The notes under the pieces: generated by a model
The model's database searches: none
What the model was told of the DNA's origin: nothing
Seen by the model: the letters and a program-made list of their open reading frames with translations, nothing else
Translations under genes and position numbers: made by a program
Shown here: positions 10,897 to 24,102 of the stretch, in pieces
Layout of the letters: each line of letters starts with the position of its first letter
How positions within the stretch are numbered: the first letter of the stretch is position 1
Origin: Melanocharis versteri
Lineage: Eukaryota > Chordata > Aves > Passeriformes > Melanocharitidae
NCBI GenBank assembly: GCA_013397845.1
Contig: VZTG01000546.1
Location: forward strand, 129,903-193,902
Reading direction: 5' to 3'
DNA length: 64,000 nucleotides

Positions 10897-13800
10897 GGAA
10901 AAAAACAATTCTAATTATTTCCCTTAACATTCTGCTCCAATCTCTCTTTTCCTTATTAACTGCTTAACATTTAAGCATCCTTCAAGCACCATAAGACTGC
11001 TCTGTTTTAGCAACAGGCTCTTTAGACGTTGGGAAATGTTCCGGGGAAACCTCGAGTGTGTTTTGACACACACTGAGCCAGATAAAATGATTCTGCCACT
11101 TGTTTACAGCACAAGTGACAATATTATTTCAGAGTCCTGGAAGAAGTGACAGACAACTGGTAGCCTCCGGGGAGCTCGCAGGCTTGCAGGCAGCGCAGCG
11201 TTTTGGCACCACCCTGCAAGCTGTGGACACGACTGTCACCTCCCTGATGGCTCCCAGCCACTCCAGGCTCCATCCAGGCCTCCCATCACCGCCTCAGAGT
11301 TATCCACGCTCTGCTGCTTTGAGCCACTCGCCCTTTTCGGTGTATTTTTAACTCTTAAATCACCCATATTATTATTTTTTAGGCTCTGTTCAGTGTTCCC
11401 CCAGCGTGGCGGGAGCTTTGGGGTCGTTCGTACAACAGCCAGGTGGTTTGGGACATCAAAAAACCAGAGTTACCGAAGCAACTCTCTGCAGGTTACTGCT
11501 GCCTCTCCAGGGAAACTTAACTCTCGCATTACAGACTTATTTTGGGGTTTTTGTGTGTGGTTTGAAAAGGGAAAATAAACCCAATAATTTGTGAGCTTTT
11601 GAAATTCCATTTACACAGCCCAGTATCTCAGCACTTGAACAATGAAATAAATAATTAAAGCATTTCTATTTCAAAGCACAAAGGGAAAGCAAAGAGCTGG
11701 AACCCCACTGGAAGGCCTCCAAGTCAAATATAAGAAAGAGCTATTCTGAAAAAATATTGTACCTATACTGTTGCAAAGTATTATGAATTATTTCTTTCTG
11801 GAAATAGCAGTGGAGCATTGGGCAGGGGTAGAACAGCAGTGCAATGACTCATGGCATTTTCTGCAGTGATTCATGACATTTCTGAGAATTCAGCAGCACC
11901 TGAGGCCCTCCATTCCACAAATACAAATTCCACAAATGCAAATCTAACCTGAACCTCCACACAGCAGGCGTGTCCCACCTGGAACACTCACGAGATGCTG
12001 TGCAAAACAAGGACTTCTGAGGTCAGCTGGAAAAATGTGAATTCCTAGAGTTTCTTTACTTTAAAAACGGCAAACTTTTACAATTCCTGGAAACAAGAGC
12101 CACTTTTGTCTCGTACTAATCACTGTGAAAGGTGGCAATTTAAAATGCAAACATTGGAGCACATTCCCATTGCTCCCCTGAAACGTGACAGGAGATCACA
12201 ATTGTTTCTCAAAGAGCTCACAGATGCGCTTGGCTATATTTTTCATAATTTTTTATTCCTTTTTTTAAGCAAAGAAGACACATTCTCACTAGACTTCCTC
12301 ACGTGCAGACCCAGCGACACATTGACAACCAGAGCTATGCCAGTCTGTGAGCCTGTGAGTGGGACACCTTTTCCCATTTGTAAACCTCGGGTGGTTCTTT
12401 GGATCCCACAGACAGCAGTGGATTTTCAAAGGACTTTATTGGAGCACCTAAACCAAGTCGGACAGACTTTGAAAATACTCAGCAGTCAACAGGTCTTGTT
12501 TAGAATACTTCACACTTAATGAGCCTGGAGACATTATGAAAATATCTTGAAAATTTACCAGATCCTTACATTAGGACCATTCCCTGTGCTTTGCATCAGT
12601 TGCCCTTGCAGCTCCCCAGCAGCTGAGCTGTCTCCTCGTGCTGGTTTCTCCTTGGAAGCTTTTGCCACGAAACTTCTGTCAGCGTGGAGTCATCCGCGAG
12701 CCAAGGAGGAGGGATCCAGGTTCACATATTGCAGCTCTGTCACGTCTTGATGTTCTCTCACTCGTCAGTACATCCCTGGCACTTCACAGACACTCCCTGG
12801 CTTCTCCCCAGGATGATCTCACGGACCTACCACGGAGTTAAAAGCTGATGTATTTCGCAGATCACATTTGGTGCCACTGCCCTTGGGCAGGAAACATGGA
12901 CAGGGCAATTATCTAACCCTTGTGTTGGGTTTGATTTACAAGAAATTATGCTTTAGGGAGGCTGAGACATGAGTTGGGGCAAGGCAAAGGAGGATGAGAA
13001 ACAGGACAAGACCAGGATGAAGAACTTTGGGATATTGACAGTCTCTCCCTCAACCTCGCTGTAATCGTTCCTTATGAGAGACAAATCCTCCAACAAGAAT
13101 ATTTTCATTTTCCTTTCCTTCCTGTGCTGCTCACGTGCTCACTCGTGCACCCAGTGCCACGTGAGTCCCACCAAAGCCTTACAGGGACACAGCCATGGAA
13201 GGAAACAGGACTGAAGGTCATTAATCGAAAAATAACATAAATGTAAACGAAGCCAATCAGGAAATACGATGAGTAAAAGGAATTTCTGAGCTGGCGGGAC
13301 ATATCTTAGTTAATACTGAGTTTCTAACCTGTGGCAGGAGGTGGGGTGTCAGGTACGGTGGGGAACAGGACAGGTTATGCTCTGTGGGTTGGAACAAAGA
13401 TTTCAAACCATTACTACTAACGAGCTACACACACTCTTAAAACACGTTCATCAGGTTGCATTTAACCGTGACTTAGAACATAGATTATATTTCAATCACC
13501 TTTATCTTCACAGTAACTAAGGAAAAAAACCTGTGGTTTTAATTTTTAATCACTATTAGGTGCCACAAGCAAAAGCAACACAATCACAACCAAATAATAT
13601 CTAAAGTATTCTGGTTTAAACACACAAATTAAGAAAATATTTGCAGCCATCAGTAGAGAATTTAATCTGAAAATGCTTGAGATGTTTTTGTCTTCTGCCT
13701 GCTCCAAAACTATTGCATTCCAAGGAATTCTTTGTTTCAACACTTCTAAATGGTTAAAAAGCACAGTTTAGGAAACAAAAGTTAGTTAAAGAACTTTTTA

Positions 13801-15221
13801 AATTTTCAGAAGGCAATTTTCAAACAGTGGCTAAAATTATATAGAACAGAGATTTTTAAAAATATTCTTTTCCCTCACTTGTCTGTCATTCTGTAAGGAA
13901 GAGGGACAAAAGGGGAAAGCCAAAAATCAAAAGCATTAAGCACTGCATGCAGCATTCAGCTGATTAAGAACATAAGAAGCCCTCACCGTTTTCTGAAACC
14001 TTTCCATTTTTTGGTTTCTTTCATCCTTAAAAGCCAAATCCAGAACTTCTCTGAGGTTAAAGCAATGCTGCCAAAGCATCTCAAGCCAACTTGGGTGAGG
14101 TATGTTTGAGAGCAGGGAGTGCACTGCAGCATTTCCAGTATTCCGAGTGTCTGGAAAGTGTGATCAGGCTGGAAACCCCATTCCAACGTGTGCTTTGAGT
14201 GTGCAACAGGCAAGGAAGGTTTCAAACCCCTCAGGACCCCTCTCCTGCTGATCCTTTTCAGTGTATAACACATTCTCCCCCATATTTACAGGAAGAACAC
14301 CAGAAGCACAATAAGCAGCTTAAATGAATCGCTGCTGTTACTGTTAAAAACAAAGATCTGTCCACGTTACCCAACTCCAGCTACGGGAAAATATTCCTTG
14401 TTTTGTGAATCAAGTGACATTGCTTGATATCTTCTCTATCCTTTAGTCATTAAGGATGCACAGATCAAAGCTGGCTTATAATTATTTTTTAAAACTCCCA
14501 GCACTCAAGGGAAGAGTTGTTAAAGATCCCAGATCTCCCGAGCCAGCGCTCCTGCTGCCCCGCTGGGCCTTCTCAGAGGAGGATTCACACATTTTAACAT
14601 CCCCTTGGCATGCCAAGAGCTCTTCCTCAGGACCTGTGACCTAACCTTGGTGTGGTCTGCTTTGCCCCTGACCGAGGGCACCGTGCCACAGGGATCCATC
14701 CCAAACGTGTCCAGGATGGGCTGCAGCCTGGGCACTGCCCCTTCCCTCTCCCCTGGTGCTGCTGCAGCTCCCAGAAACATGCCACGTGCCGAGCTAACCT
14801 GTGTTCCACAGCTCCTTTATCTGCCAAAGGCAGTGTTTGGGAGCAGACACGGGAATTTACAATGGATACAACCAGCGAAAACAGATTTTCCTGTGGCTAC
14901 ATTGGTGTTTACACTGGAAAGAGAGAAAAATTCCAATACAGGATGAAGGATGGTTGAGCACCCAATGCCAACACAGCCTCTAGTACAAATTCCCACCCAA
15001 GTGTGTTGCTGCATGTATTCAGAAATCCCTGTTCCACCTGAAAGAAGGAAATTCATTCCAGTAACTGGTCTGGGAGAGTCTGGCACCAGAACTCAGCAGC
15101 AGTGACCAGAGAGGGGCAGGGACACACGGGGGGAGCTGTGTCCATCCTCCCCTGGGGATCTCAGCTGCCTCCCAGGGACACGCAGGAAAGCGGCTCTGGC
15201 AATTCCTGGCACTTCCAGGCT
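10897..15221. other. Unique non-coding sequence
   Basis: No gene or repeat family was recognised. A small GC-rich patch sits at about 11150-11300. Two canonical E-boxes CACGTG lie at 13132-13137 and 13158-13163. A GC-rich patch with mixed open frames lies at about 14520-14830. None of the frames shows a known domain. Confidence 0.45.
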
Positions 15222-15476
15222 CTGGATGGTTTGGGTTGGAAGAGACAGAGATCATCCCATCCCACCCCTGCCATGGCAGGGACACCTTCCACTGTCCCAG
15301 GCTGCTCCCAGCCCCAGTGTCCAGCCTGGCCTTGGGCACTGCCAGGGATCCAGGGGCAGCCACAGCTTCTCTGGGCACCCTGTGCCAGGGCCTGCCCACC
15401 CTCCCAGGGAACAATTCCTGCCCAATATCCCATCCAGCCCTGCCCTCTGGCACTGGCAGCCATTCCCTGGCTCCTG
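15222..15476 (-). mobile_element. CR1 retrotransposon 3' end
   Basis: The minus strand shows the CR1 3' end, including the TTCCAACCCAAACCATCC motif next to the terminal octamer position. The GGACAGTGGAAGGTGTCCC, CTGGACACTGGGGCTGGG and GGAATTGTTCCCTGGGAGG blocks are also present. It is nearly identical to the 35.1-kb copy over its central 150 bp (one or two differences seen), so both are young relative to the older relics. It is 5'-truncated near 15476. Confidence 0.92.
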
Positions 15477-18400
15477 TTGTTAAAGTGGCACCAGGAACAA
15501 GTTGGGTTTTCAGACCTTAGTAGAGAAAATGAGATCTTTTTTTCAGATAAAATACTGTAAATTACCTGTACTGATGTGCAGAGAATCAATGCTTCAGGAA
15601 TCATTATATTTCACACTTACAGAAAATTTCGGATCTCTTCAGGTATTTCAATTTATTCTGGGGGATGACTCTAGTATCTGACTTGCCAAATTGTGCTGAA
15701 GTGTGTGTAAAATCTGACCTCCTTCAGATGGTATCTGATCTCCATGAAGATTGCACAAGAGACTGCTTCCCCTTGTTAAGGGACTTTAACTCCCTGGTTT
15801 GCTATTTATTTCCCTATAGTGGAAAAATCCAGTGGAAAAAAACCAGAAAAAAAACATTTTACTACATACACTGTAGAAAAATAATCTTATAATATAAAAT
15901 ACTCAGAATTTATTAATTTCTGTTTTACATATTTTCCTATTATTTCATCATATTGTTTGGTAAAAACTAAAGCCAAATATTATAATAGATTCAAAATACA
16001 TTTGTGCTCATTTTTCCAGAAATTGTCAGGGTAAAATTATTTTGATTTGAAGAGAAAAGTGGAATATCAATAATAGGGGCTCGAGAGGAAGTCTAATACA
16101 AAACCCTGAGCACCATAACATTGAACACAACAAGTATAAAGGCAGAAGAGCAAAACCACAAAACTGGCTTGGTTTTAATCCAGACTTGATTCAAAAATTG
16201 GCTTTGATCAAAAGTTATTTTTAATTTCTTCTGGCTAAACACAGTGCAAGATTTCCAGTTATTCTAAGTGCATGTTTCAATATGACAATATGATAAAAAT
16301 TGTATCAAAATTATACTAAAACTTAATTAATTTTAATATTTTGAGCTTTCTATATTTTAAAGTTTTATTTTAAAATTTGTGTGAATTCTGAAATATGTCC
16401 ATTTTTGTTCTAGCCAAAATAAAAACAGCCTTCATCCTTCCAAAGAAGGATTTTCAGCATCTTTCTCAGCTATAATAGAAAAGGTCCTACACTGAAATTC
16501 ATTAAAATAATGTGTATGTTTTGGTCAAATAGATCTTCTTCCAAATAAAATCCCATGTAATTTCTAAACAAGATCAGGTTGCAATGTTGGCACAACCAGC
16601 CATGGATCCCCACCCACCCTGTGCACCTACAACAGAGATTACGGAAAGATGAAATAATTTTTAAAAGAAAAAGCAATCAGGAGGAGAAGAATCTGGTTTT
16701 ACCTGATAAAGAAAGGCTACAATGAAAATTTATGGTGAGCTATTAAATAAAATGTTCTGTAGGACATTATAAAAAGCACAATGAGGGTCGCTGCTTTTCA
16801 TTTTTGTAGCAGCCACCTATTTTCTGCACATGAATATATTTCATGTATTTGAAGCAGATTAGACGAGGCGATGGGCAGAAGAGAGACAAATTTCATCAGC
16901 TGTTGAAATATATATAAAAAAAAGAAGTTTTAGGGTAAAGTCATCATGAGGAAAGTAGAAACAAAAATCTACTGCATTTTTTAGATAAACTACAGGTGTG
17001 CAGTTCTGCATGAAACCTCTGGAAATCCACAGGCCCCAGGACTCACAGACAGAGGTTTTCCCCACCTGGCTGGGGGTAGATGGGTTGGTTTCTGTCCCCA
17101 CTTTTCCTCCCCAGGATGCAAAACTGTAATCCCATTTCATTAGCAACATCCTGCTCTCCAAAATTGCCCGTTCCCCTTCCAACTCCTCCTCCCACACGTT
17201 CACTAACAGCTCTGAGTGTGTCTTCGATGCAGAAAAACAGAGCTAACCGTGTCTGGAAATAAATAAATCATGGCATGCTAAAGCTGAGAAATTCTCCCTA
17301 AAACGCAGCCGAAATCCCTGGTGGGGGGAATCAAGCAGGCTTCGTGTCTGCTCATTCCCAACCCCGCCGCTCGTGCCAGCTTCATTCCAAGGCAGACTTT
17401 TCTCCAGCTGCTCAGTTTAACTTCTCTTAATAAATAAGATGTCCTAGAGCACAGGAATCTGCAATTCCCAAGGGGAGAATAAAACAGGGGATGAGAAGGG
17501 AAAGAAAAGATCAGTTTCATCCAACACGTCTTCAAAGTCTCGTAACCTGGTTTCTATTTGCTAAAAATGGAAAGCCGAAGCTGCCTCTGAGACAGTTATA
17601 AAAATGTAATGTATCAGCTTCCCTGGGCTCTCTTGTTCATTAAAGGTTGGGATGTTTTTTCCTCCCTCTCCTTTAAGAAAACTGCCCTGCTGCAAAGGGC
17701 ATTAGAAATAAAGATTGTATTTCAGCTGAAGACAGAGTGAGTAAAAAAGCTTTCCTAATTACGTTGCTGATTACTTGAGCAGTCCTCCATTTGACAATAT
17801 GATCATACTGAAGAGAGGAGAATATCTTCATTACACTGAAAAAAAATGAGAAAGTGTGGGTTTTCCAGCTTTGAAATTTATGGACTATGAGCCAGACATT
17901 TAAACTTCTCTTGAACTCCAAAAGTCCAGATAAACTTTCTGAAAACACCAATTTTTCCCTTACACAAGTATCCGTGCTACATAATTCATATTTTATGTTA
18001 CTGGTAGGATTTTATGTTCTTTGGAGGAACTCCTTCACCTACAGGGACGAGCTAACCTCAAACTGGAGTGGTAACACTGGCTCTAGGCTCTGTTACTGGT
18101 TCCATTCCAGGGTCTGCTCTAGCAGATTTCTATTTATACCATGCAGGAGTCAGCAAAAAAGTCAATGATCCTGCCACATCTGGCTGTTCCAGAGGTGCAG
18201 CATAGCCCAGCATCCCAGAAACACTTCAGCAGCCTGAAAGCAAAGGAAAAGAAAAACCCAGAGCAAGTCCCAGCTGAAAACTGTGACTCCATAAAAAGCT
18301 GCTGTGCTAACACCAGGCCGGTGATGATGGCCATCCTCGTGATAAATCGTCATCTTCTCAGCTTTATCCTTCAAAATAATCTCAATACCCATTCTTCAAG

Positions 18401-19139
18401 CACTGCTTTTCACCCCGTTTGGAGATGGGTGGCTCGGGGAGGTTGGGAGGCAGTGCCTCCATCTGCTGACGGCAGTGGAAAAGCCCAGCTGGTTCCAGCT
18501 GCAGAACTCACTGGTTCATCTGGTTAACCAGCACCAGGCTGGGACAGCCAGGACCCCCCTGGTCGTCCCAGACAACCCCCAGTGTCTGCCTAAGTTTGAG
18601 TTTGTTCCCAGGAACTGAGCACGAGACAAGGACAGGCATCCTTTGAACAGGGAAAATAGGGGAAACAGAGAATTCATCGAGAGCTCAGCCCGAAGCAGCA
18701 GATTCCCCCCAGCCTGAGGGTGCTGCTGTGCTGCAGGGAACAGCTCAGCTGCCAGTGCTGTGTGTTAAACCCCAGCCAGTGCCTCAGTGACCTTCAGGAG
18801 TGGGGTTTTATCTGCTTGCATGGCACATTAAGTTCCTGTGTTCATACGGAATATACAGACACCATTTCTTTGCAGCTGCCACCACAGCCGAGTTCAGAGC
18901 CCCCAGCTCCGGCCCTGCAGCCCCACACCCACCCTCATGGAACTCCTCACTTTCAGACACCTCATTGCTCCATGTGATGCCAAGGAAAGAGAAAAGAGAG
19001 CTCAGATACTCCAAGTCCCCCTTGTCAGTGAATTCTGACTCAATTCCTTCAGCACAAACCAGCAGCGGACACACCTTCAATTAACGACCCACCAGACCAC
19101 ACCATTCCCATCTTCAACTGCCATATCCTTTCCACACCA
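15477..19139. other. Unique sequence with an AT-rich block
   Basis: No gene was recognised. The part from about 15830 to 16420 is strongly AT-rich, with many TTTTAAAAT and ATTTTAAT words. Open frames of up to 128 codons near 18.1-18.5 kb show no domain. Confidence 0.45.
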
Positions 19140-19330
19140 ACCCGTTCGATTATTTGAGGATTAAAAGCACAACAATTAGCTGCCATTTAATGCTTTCAAT
19201 TAATCATCTTTTATGAACAATGGTATATGAGTAGTGGGACTGAGGAACAATTAAACTTGCTCATTACAGAGCACTGCGAGCTTGTTTACTGGAACTGTGT
19301 TAAGTAATCTTTCCCTTCTGCTTTAAAAAT
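19140..19330. promoter_or_regulatory. Candidate regulatory cluster (homeodomain/SOX words)
   Basis: The block contains GGATTA (19158-19163, bicoid/OTX-type), ACAATTAG, CAATTAATCAT around 19198-19207, and AACAATGG (19216-19223, SOX-type). This density resembles vertebrate conserved non-coding enhancers. That is inference only: conservation cannot be seen from one sequence. Confidence 0.2.
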
Positions 19331-22300
19331 AAAAAGACTCATTTACATCACCCCCAATGGTCCAATTTCAAGCACAGTTTCTAAGGCTAAGGTTTTGAGG
19401 AAGAAAGCACACATTGCACTAATAGTCCTATGGCTCGGAGGGTACAAATAACAGGCACATTTTTCGGTACCAAGGCAGGCATGTTTCCACCCTAATTGCC
19501 ACCAACAGCACAGACAACAATCTTAACTTCAGGAAAATATCATTCAGCTCTTTTCTTCCATATATTGGGTCTATATTAGGGAATAAAAAGCTTGAATTTT
19601 GCTATCCAGCCCTCAAAGCAGTAAGTGCAAGTATCTCAAGCTCTATCGCCAAGGAAATTCACTTTGAGTTTCTCTCCATTCCCCAGCACCCCTTACCCAT
19701 CCCTGGGACACCCTCTGAACGAGGCAAACATGAATGAATACACACATAAATAAAAGATACTTATAAATACACATCACTGTATCAAAGAGCAAGGACAGAC
19801 TGTTTTACTTCAGAGATAATAACTCCTTGACCAACTTACCTGAGGGAGCTCCTTTCTTCATGGACAGACCTCCATAAGAGCCCACACCTCAACCTCCCTC
19901 AGCTGTTTAAAGGGAAATCCCGAGCCCTGTCCCACACGGGTGACCCTCCAAACGCCAGCTGCTGCTCCCACTCTGCTTTCCAAGGTGAGGGGCAGGGGAT
20001 GGGAACAGGGTTATCCATCTCTACTGATCTCACCCGGTCTGAACTCCAAACCCAAGGTAAACGTCTCGTGCCAAAACATTTCTACCTAGAAGCCTTCCAG
20101 TATTCAGAGGATTCAAACTGCAAGTTCTCTGCAAGGCTGTTACCAGCCCAGATTGTGCAAGGAATTTCTTAGTTCTTGTGTAATACTCGAGTTTCACAAA
20201 CCAGCAGAGAGCCACATATGTTCTCTCTGCATGGAAAGTTAACTGTGTCTTCCACTATCATCACAGTCAATGCTCCATCCCTGGATGTATTGGAAGGGAT
20301 GGACATTCCATCCCTTAAATCTAATTTATTTTAATGAAAAAGAAAGCTACACACATTTATGAGATTAAAAGGAGTGTGGTTTGGTAGCCTTGTGGTTACT
20401 GTGTTCTGTGAAACCTGAGTTTCCAGCTATATCATAAAAAGCCTTTTTTGTGCTCAGTGACCTCCACCACAGGGCACATCCAGGTTTTTTTGGCAATCAG
20501 GTGTGGTGGAACCCTAGAAATTGCCTCCCAGGAAAACACCCTTGGGTTGCATCGGCACCATCCTCCTCTTTTTATACTATTTTCCCAATTTCTGCACAGT
20601 AACAAAGCTTGGGGAGCTCTTCCCATGGAGAAACCTTCATTGCTGCAGCAGGAAAGAGAATTAAATGCAAATGTCCCACTCCACAGAGTGCAGATTGTAA
20701 CCAGTAGGATTTGATATAAAAGCTGGTTGTGGCACCGTTTTTCAAGATGGCATCACTTGTTGGGTAGTTGGAGGATTTTTTAAAAGACATGGCTCTTCTA
20801 AAGAGCTACAAAAATTTATTTTCATCATCCCCTCTGGTGCCTGAATCTCTCTTGGATTTATCTTAAATGTTGCCCAGTTCAGATCTGCATGTTGTGAGCC
20901 TGGCAGGAGCTCAGGGACTCCTCCTGGCTAGTTCTAAACAGCCTGTTTGGATTAAATATTTGGAGTAGCCACCTACACATATCCATGCATTTGGGAAGCA
21001 AAAAGAAGTCTCCTGACTAGGAGAGATTTCTACCAGCAAGCCCAAGAGCTCAGCCAGAACTGAGGGTGTCTACATCCATTATTCAGCTCAGTAATTTGTC
21101 AGAAATCAATGGTACAGGTCCAGCTGCCACAAAGAACTGAAATCAATAGGATGGAATCTGCTCCTTTTCAGAGGACTGAACTCCAGTTAGTCTGGAACTC
21201 CAGAACAGGCAGATTCTGAGAGAACAAGTAGAAATAAATGCTGAAATCTCAGAAGATTGATAAGGACAGGTTCTCCACCCCACTGTAATTGAGGAGCTGT
21301 GGAGTTGTAACTCTGGTCGGGGCCTGTGCAGGACTGAGGTAAATCCAGGATAATAAGCTGAGCCTTTAAACCTTGCTGCATGCCCATGGATAAAAACAGC
21401 TCCATGTTCATAAAGAAAACCTTATAAACAGGTAAAAAGCACTCCATGTTTTCCTTTGCATGTGTTAGGGTGATGTGCTGGGATGAACACAAACTGAGAG
21501 GGAGCACCCAGATGGAGAGCAGGGAAAGGTGTGTTCCTTTCTGCTCTCTGCTCTCCATGAGCTGATCCCACAGGCTCAAAAGAGGAAGGGGAAACACTGG
21601 GGAATGTTTGCAGTGCCGTGCACCTCCTGCAGTACCCATGGACACGGCACGCCCTCGGTGTGCACAGGTTAAATCTCATTTACTGTGGCAGGGATGGGCA
21701 CACTGCACGGGCCGGGCCTGATCCGGAGGAGCTGCCAGAACAATCCCATGGATGCAGCAGCTCCAGTCCTGCTTCCCAGTGAGGAGCAGCTCATTTCAGC
21801 CTCCTCAGCTCCTCATCCAGGCCCTTCTGCACAGGTGCTCTTCGTCGGCCACTTCCCATTTTTACACTGGCATTTTGTTGGGCAGTGCCTTGGGAATTTG
21901 TTCCGAGGGTTTGGATGGGGCTAAGGATGGTCCCGCTTGCATTCAGTGGCATTCCTGTGCCCCTGCCCAGCCTGCCTTGGCATGAATCCCCCCTTGCTGC
22001 CCATCCTTCCGAGCCAGCAAAGCAAGGAAGTGGAATTCAGTGGAAAACCTGATCAGATTATTCACCAAGCAATTCCAGCAGTGAGATAATGAGAGTCTGG
22101 AAAGAAGCTGGAGCAGCTCTTATCTTCTGGGTATTTCAAAGGTGTTCCACGATTTCTCACGCTTCAGATGTTTTTGATGTATTTTTCTGTACCATTTTGC
22201 AGTTTCCTGACTCCAAAACCTATCCAGATACATTATAAAAGTCCTTTTAAAATAAAACAAAACGATTGAAAATTCACATTTACATGAACAAAAGGCTTCT

Positions 22301-22589
22301 GAAGTTGGTTTAGAGAAATCTAAAGTTGATTAGTAAAAAGTGCTCTGCTTCTGTACTTTGCTCTTTAGGGCTCAAGTTTGCAAATGGATTGCACAGATCT
22401 GCTCAGCTTTCAGCACTTACCACAAGGATTTAAAATAAATGGCATTGCTTATGAGACAGAACATGAGCAAATATTTGTGAGGTGAGGATTTACAGCGGCC
22501 TGCTTTCAAATGAAAAGGTTGTTGCTTTATTATTAAGTCTTTTGAATATTACGATAGTTTTGTAGTAAAGATATATAGCATATGAAATA
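19331..22589. other. Unique non-coding sequence
   Basis: No gene or repeat family was recognised. A perfect 10-bp inverted repeat with a 3-bp loop lies at 20294-20316. The 152-codon minus-strand frame at 21187-21645 has no recognisable domain. Confidence 0.45.
20294..20316. repeat. Perfect inverted repeat
   Basis: AAGGGATGGA and its exact complement TCCATCCCTT flank a CAT loop. The hairpin is too short for a miRNA precursor and has no T run to suggest a terminator. Confidence 0.8.
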
Positions 22590-22770
22590 CCAGGTAATGC
22601 AGCATGTGGTTAAGATGGCATTTGGATTTCATTCCGATGAGCTACATAATTCCTGTTCTAATAAGAGCCCAATTAGATAAATTTTCATGCAAACAACAAT
22701 AACCTATTTCACTTTGTGGCAACTTGTTTGTGAGCAGCTTACAGTTGAACTGCATTGTTCATTTCCAGTC
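22590..22770. promoter_or_regulatory. Candidate regulatory cluster (POU/SOX/RUNX words)
   Basis: The words seen are TGTGGTTA (RUNX-type) near 22605, CCAATTAG near 22670, and ATGCAAAC (22687-22694) immediately followed by AACAAT (22695-22700), a POU-SOX-like arrangement. CATTGTTCATT lies near 22753. The block lies in unique AT-rich sequence. Function is inferred from motif density alone. Confidence 0.22.
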
Positions 22771-23159
22771 ATTAATTTAGTCTATTCCAAGCATATTTAT
22801 TCCTACAAACATTTTCTTTCCCCTGGTAAGTTTTTTTATTCATAACAGAAGAAATGTGATCTGAAGAAACATAGCTCACAGAGCCACATCCTGATATGAT
22901 AGTCAGCATCATGAATTTCAAATTACTTTCCGTGAGAGTTCGCTGCTGGATAATAGAGCCAGAAACTCCACAAAAATCTCCTGCCAATCCATCACGTAGG
23001 GAATGTATTCAGAAACCCCAGATAGGGAGCAATAAAAAGCCTTAAGATAGGTGAAAAATTCTGTCTCCTAACAACATACTGATGTTAACATAACAAAACC
23101 TGCTTTTCCCGGCAAGCCCGTGTAAACAAGCACTAAACCCGTGTATTTTTCCAGGCAAA
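22771..23159. other. Unique non-coding sequence
   Basis: Mixed-composition sequence leads into a GC-rich block. No gene was recognised. Confidence 0.4.
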
Positions 23160-23800
23160 TGCCCCGTGGAGGTGCTGCCAGTGCCGGGCTGTGCCAGGAG
23201 CCTCCCTTGCTGCAGCAGCTCCGCTGATGGGAGGCCAGGCAGGAGCCTCCACGCGGAATTGGGGCCTTCCCTTTGTCCTCCCCTCGGCTTCTTGTCTTCC
23301 AGCACCGGGAAAAGAGGTGCTGGGGATCTTTGGTGGCTTTCGGGGAAGGAGTGGGAGGTGGGAAAGGCGGGATGGTGCAGAACGGCAGCTTTTGTGGCTG
23401 TTTTATGAACTCCTGGCTGGTCCCTGAACCAGAGAGGTTCAGAGACTGCCGGACGGCTCCCCGGGCTCCCTGCAGGCCCCTCTTGGGGATCAACGCTGCC
23501 AGAGCCACTCAGGCTCGGGCTTTCTCACTTCCCGCAGCACCGCTGGATGCTCAAGTGCTCAGGGAGGGGGGATATCGCAGTTCTTGCCCAGCCCCATCCC
23601 CCAGCTGATGGAAATCTGGTTCCCATTACAGCGGGCTCTAATCCCGGCGCATTCCTGGCCTCCAGAGCCGCCTCCTCGCCGGCGCTCCCGTCTGAGGCCG
23701 GGACCAGGAAACTCCTTAGATGGCTCCAATCAGCCCAAACCTCCCATTTCAGCCTCAGCGCTGGCGTGTGAACCAGGGGCAGACCCTTGAACTGCGTGTT
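23160..23800. other. GC-rich block with raised CpG
   Basis: GC content rises well above that of the neighbours. CpG dinucleotides are frequent from about 23440 to 23710 (GCCGGACGG, CCTCGCCGGCGCTCCCG). Open frames up to 146 codons exist on both strands, as expected in GC-rich DNA, and none has a recognisable domain. It could be a weak CpG island, an exon of a non-coding transcript, or a GC-rich repeat I do not recognise. Confidence 0.35.
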
Positions 23801-24102
23801 TCTCGTTGCAGCTCACACCTGGTACTTGTTTAACCCTGCAAGACCCTGACTGGATTCCAGTGGAAGGAAAACACTTCTCCTTTGAAGGCCCTGCTGTAAT
23901 TTATCTCGCCGTTTCTGGCCGGTTCCTGAGAAACGTGATCCATGAGCAAAGGACTGAAATAAGCTTGCTCCAATTTCTCTGGTTTTCCATTATTAAGTGT
24001 GGCACAGAAGGAGCAGGATCTCCAACTCGTTCTGCTGTCTGTGTGTCAGCCAGAAAAAGCCATGTGCAGATGGATGCAGGCAGCCCTGCCGTGGGGAGGC
24101 AC

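Noticed and set aside
10327..10930. Frames of up to 195 codons across the gap
   Set aside because: Most codons are N, so the frames are artefacts of the 370-N gap.
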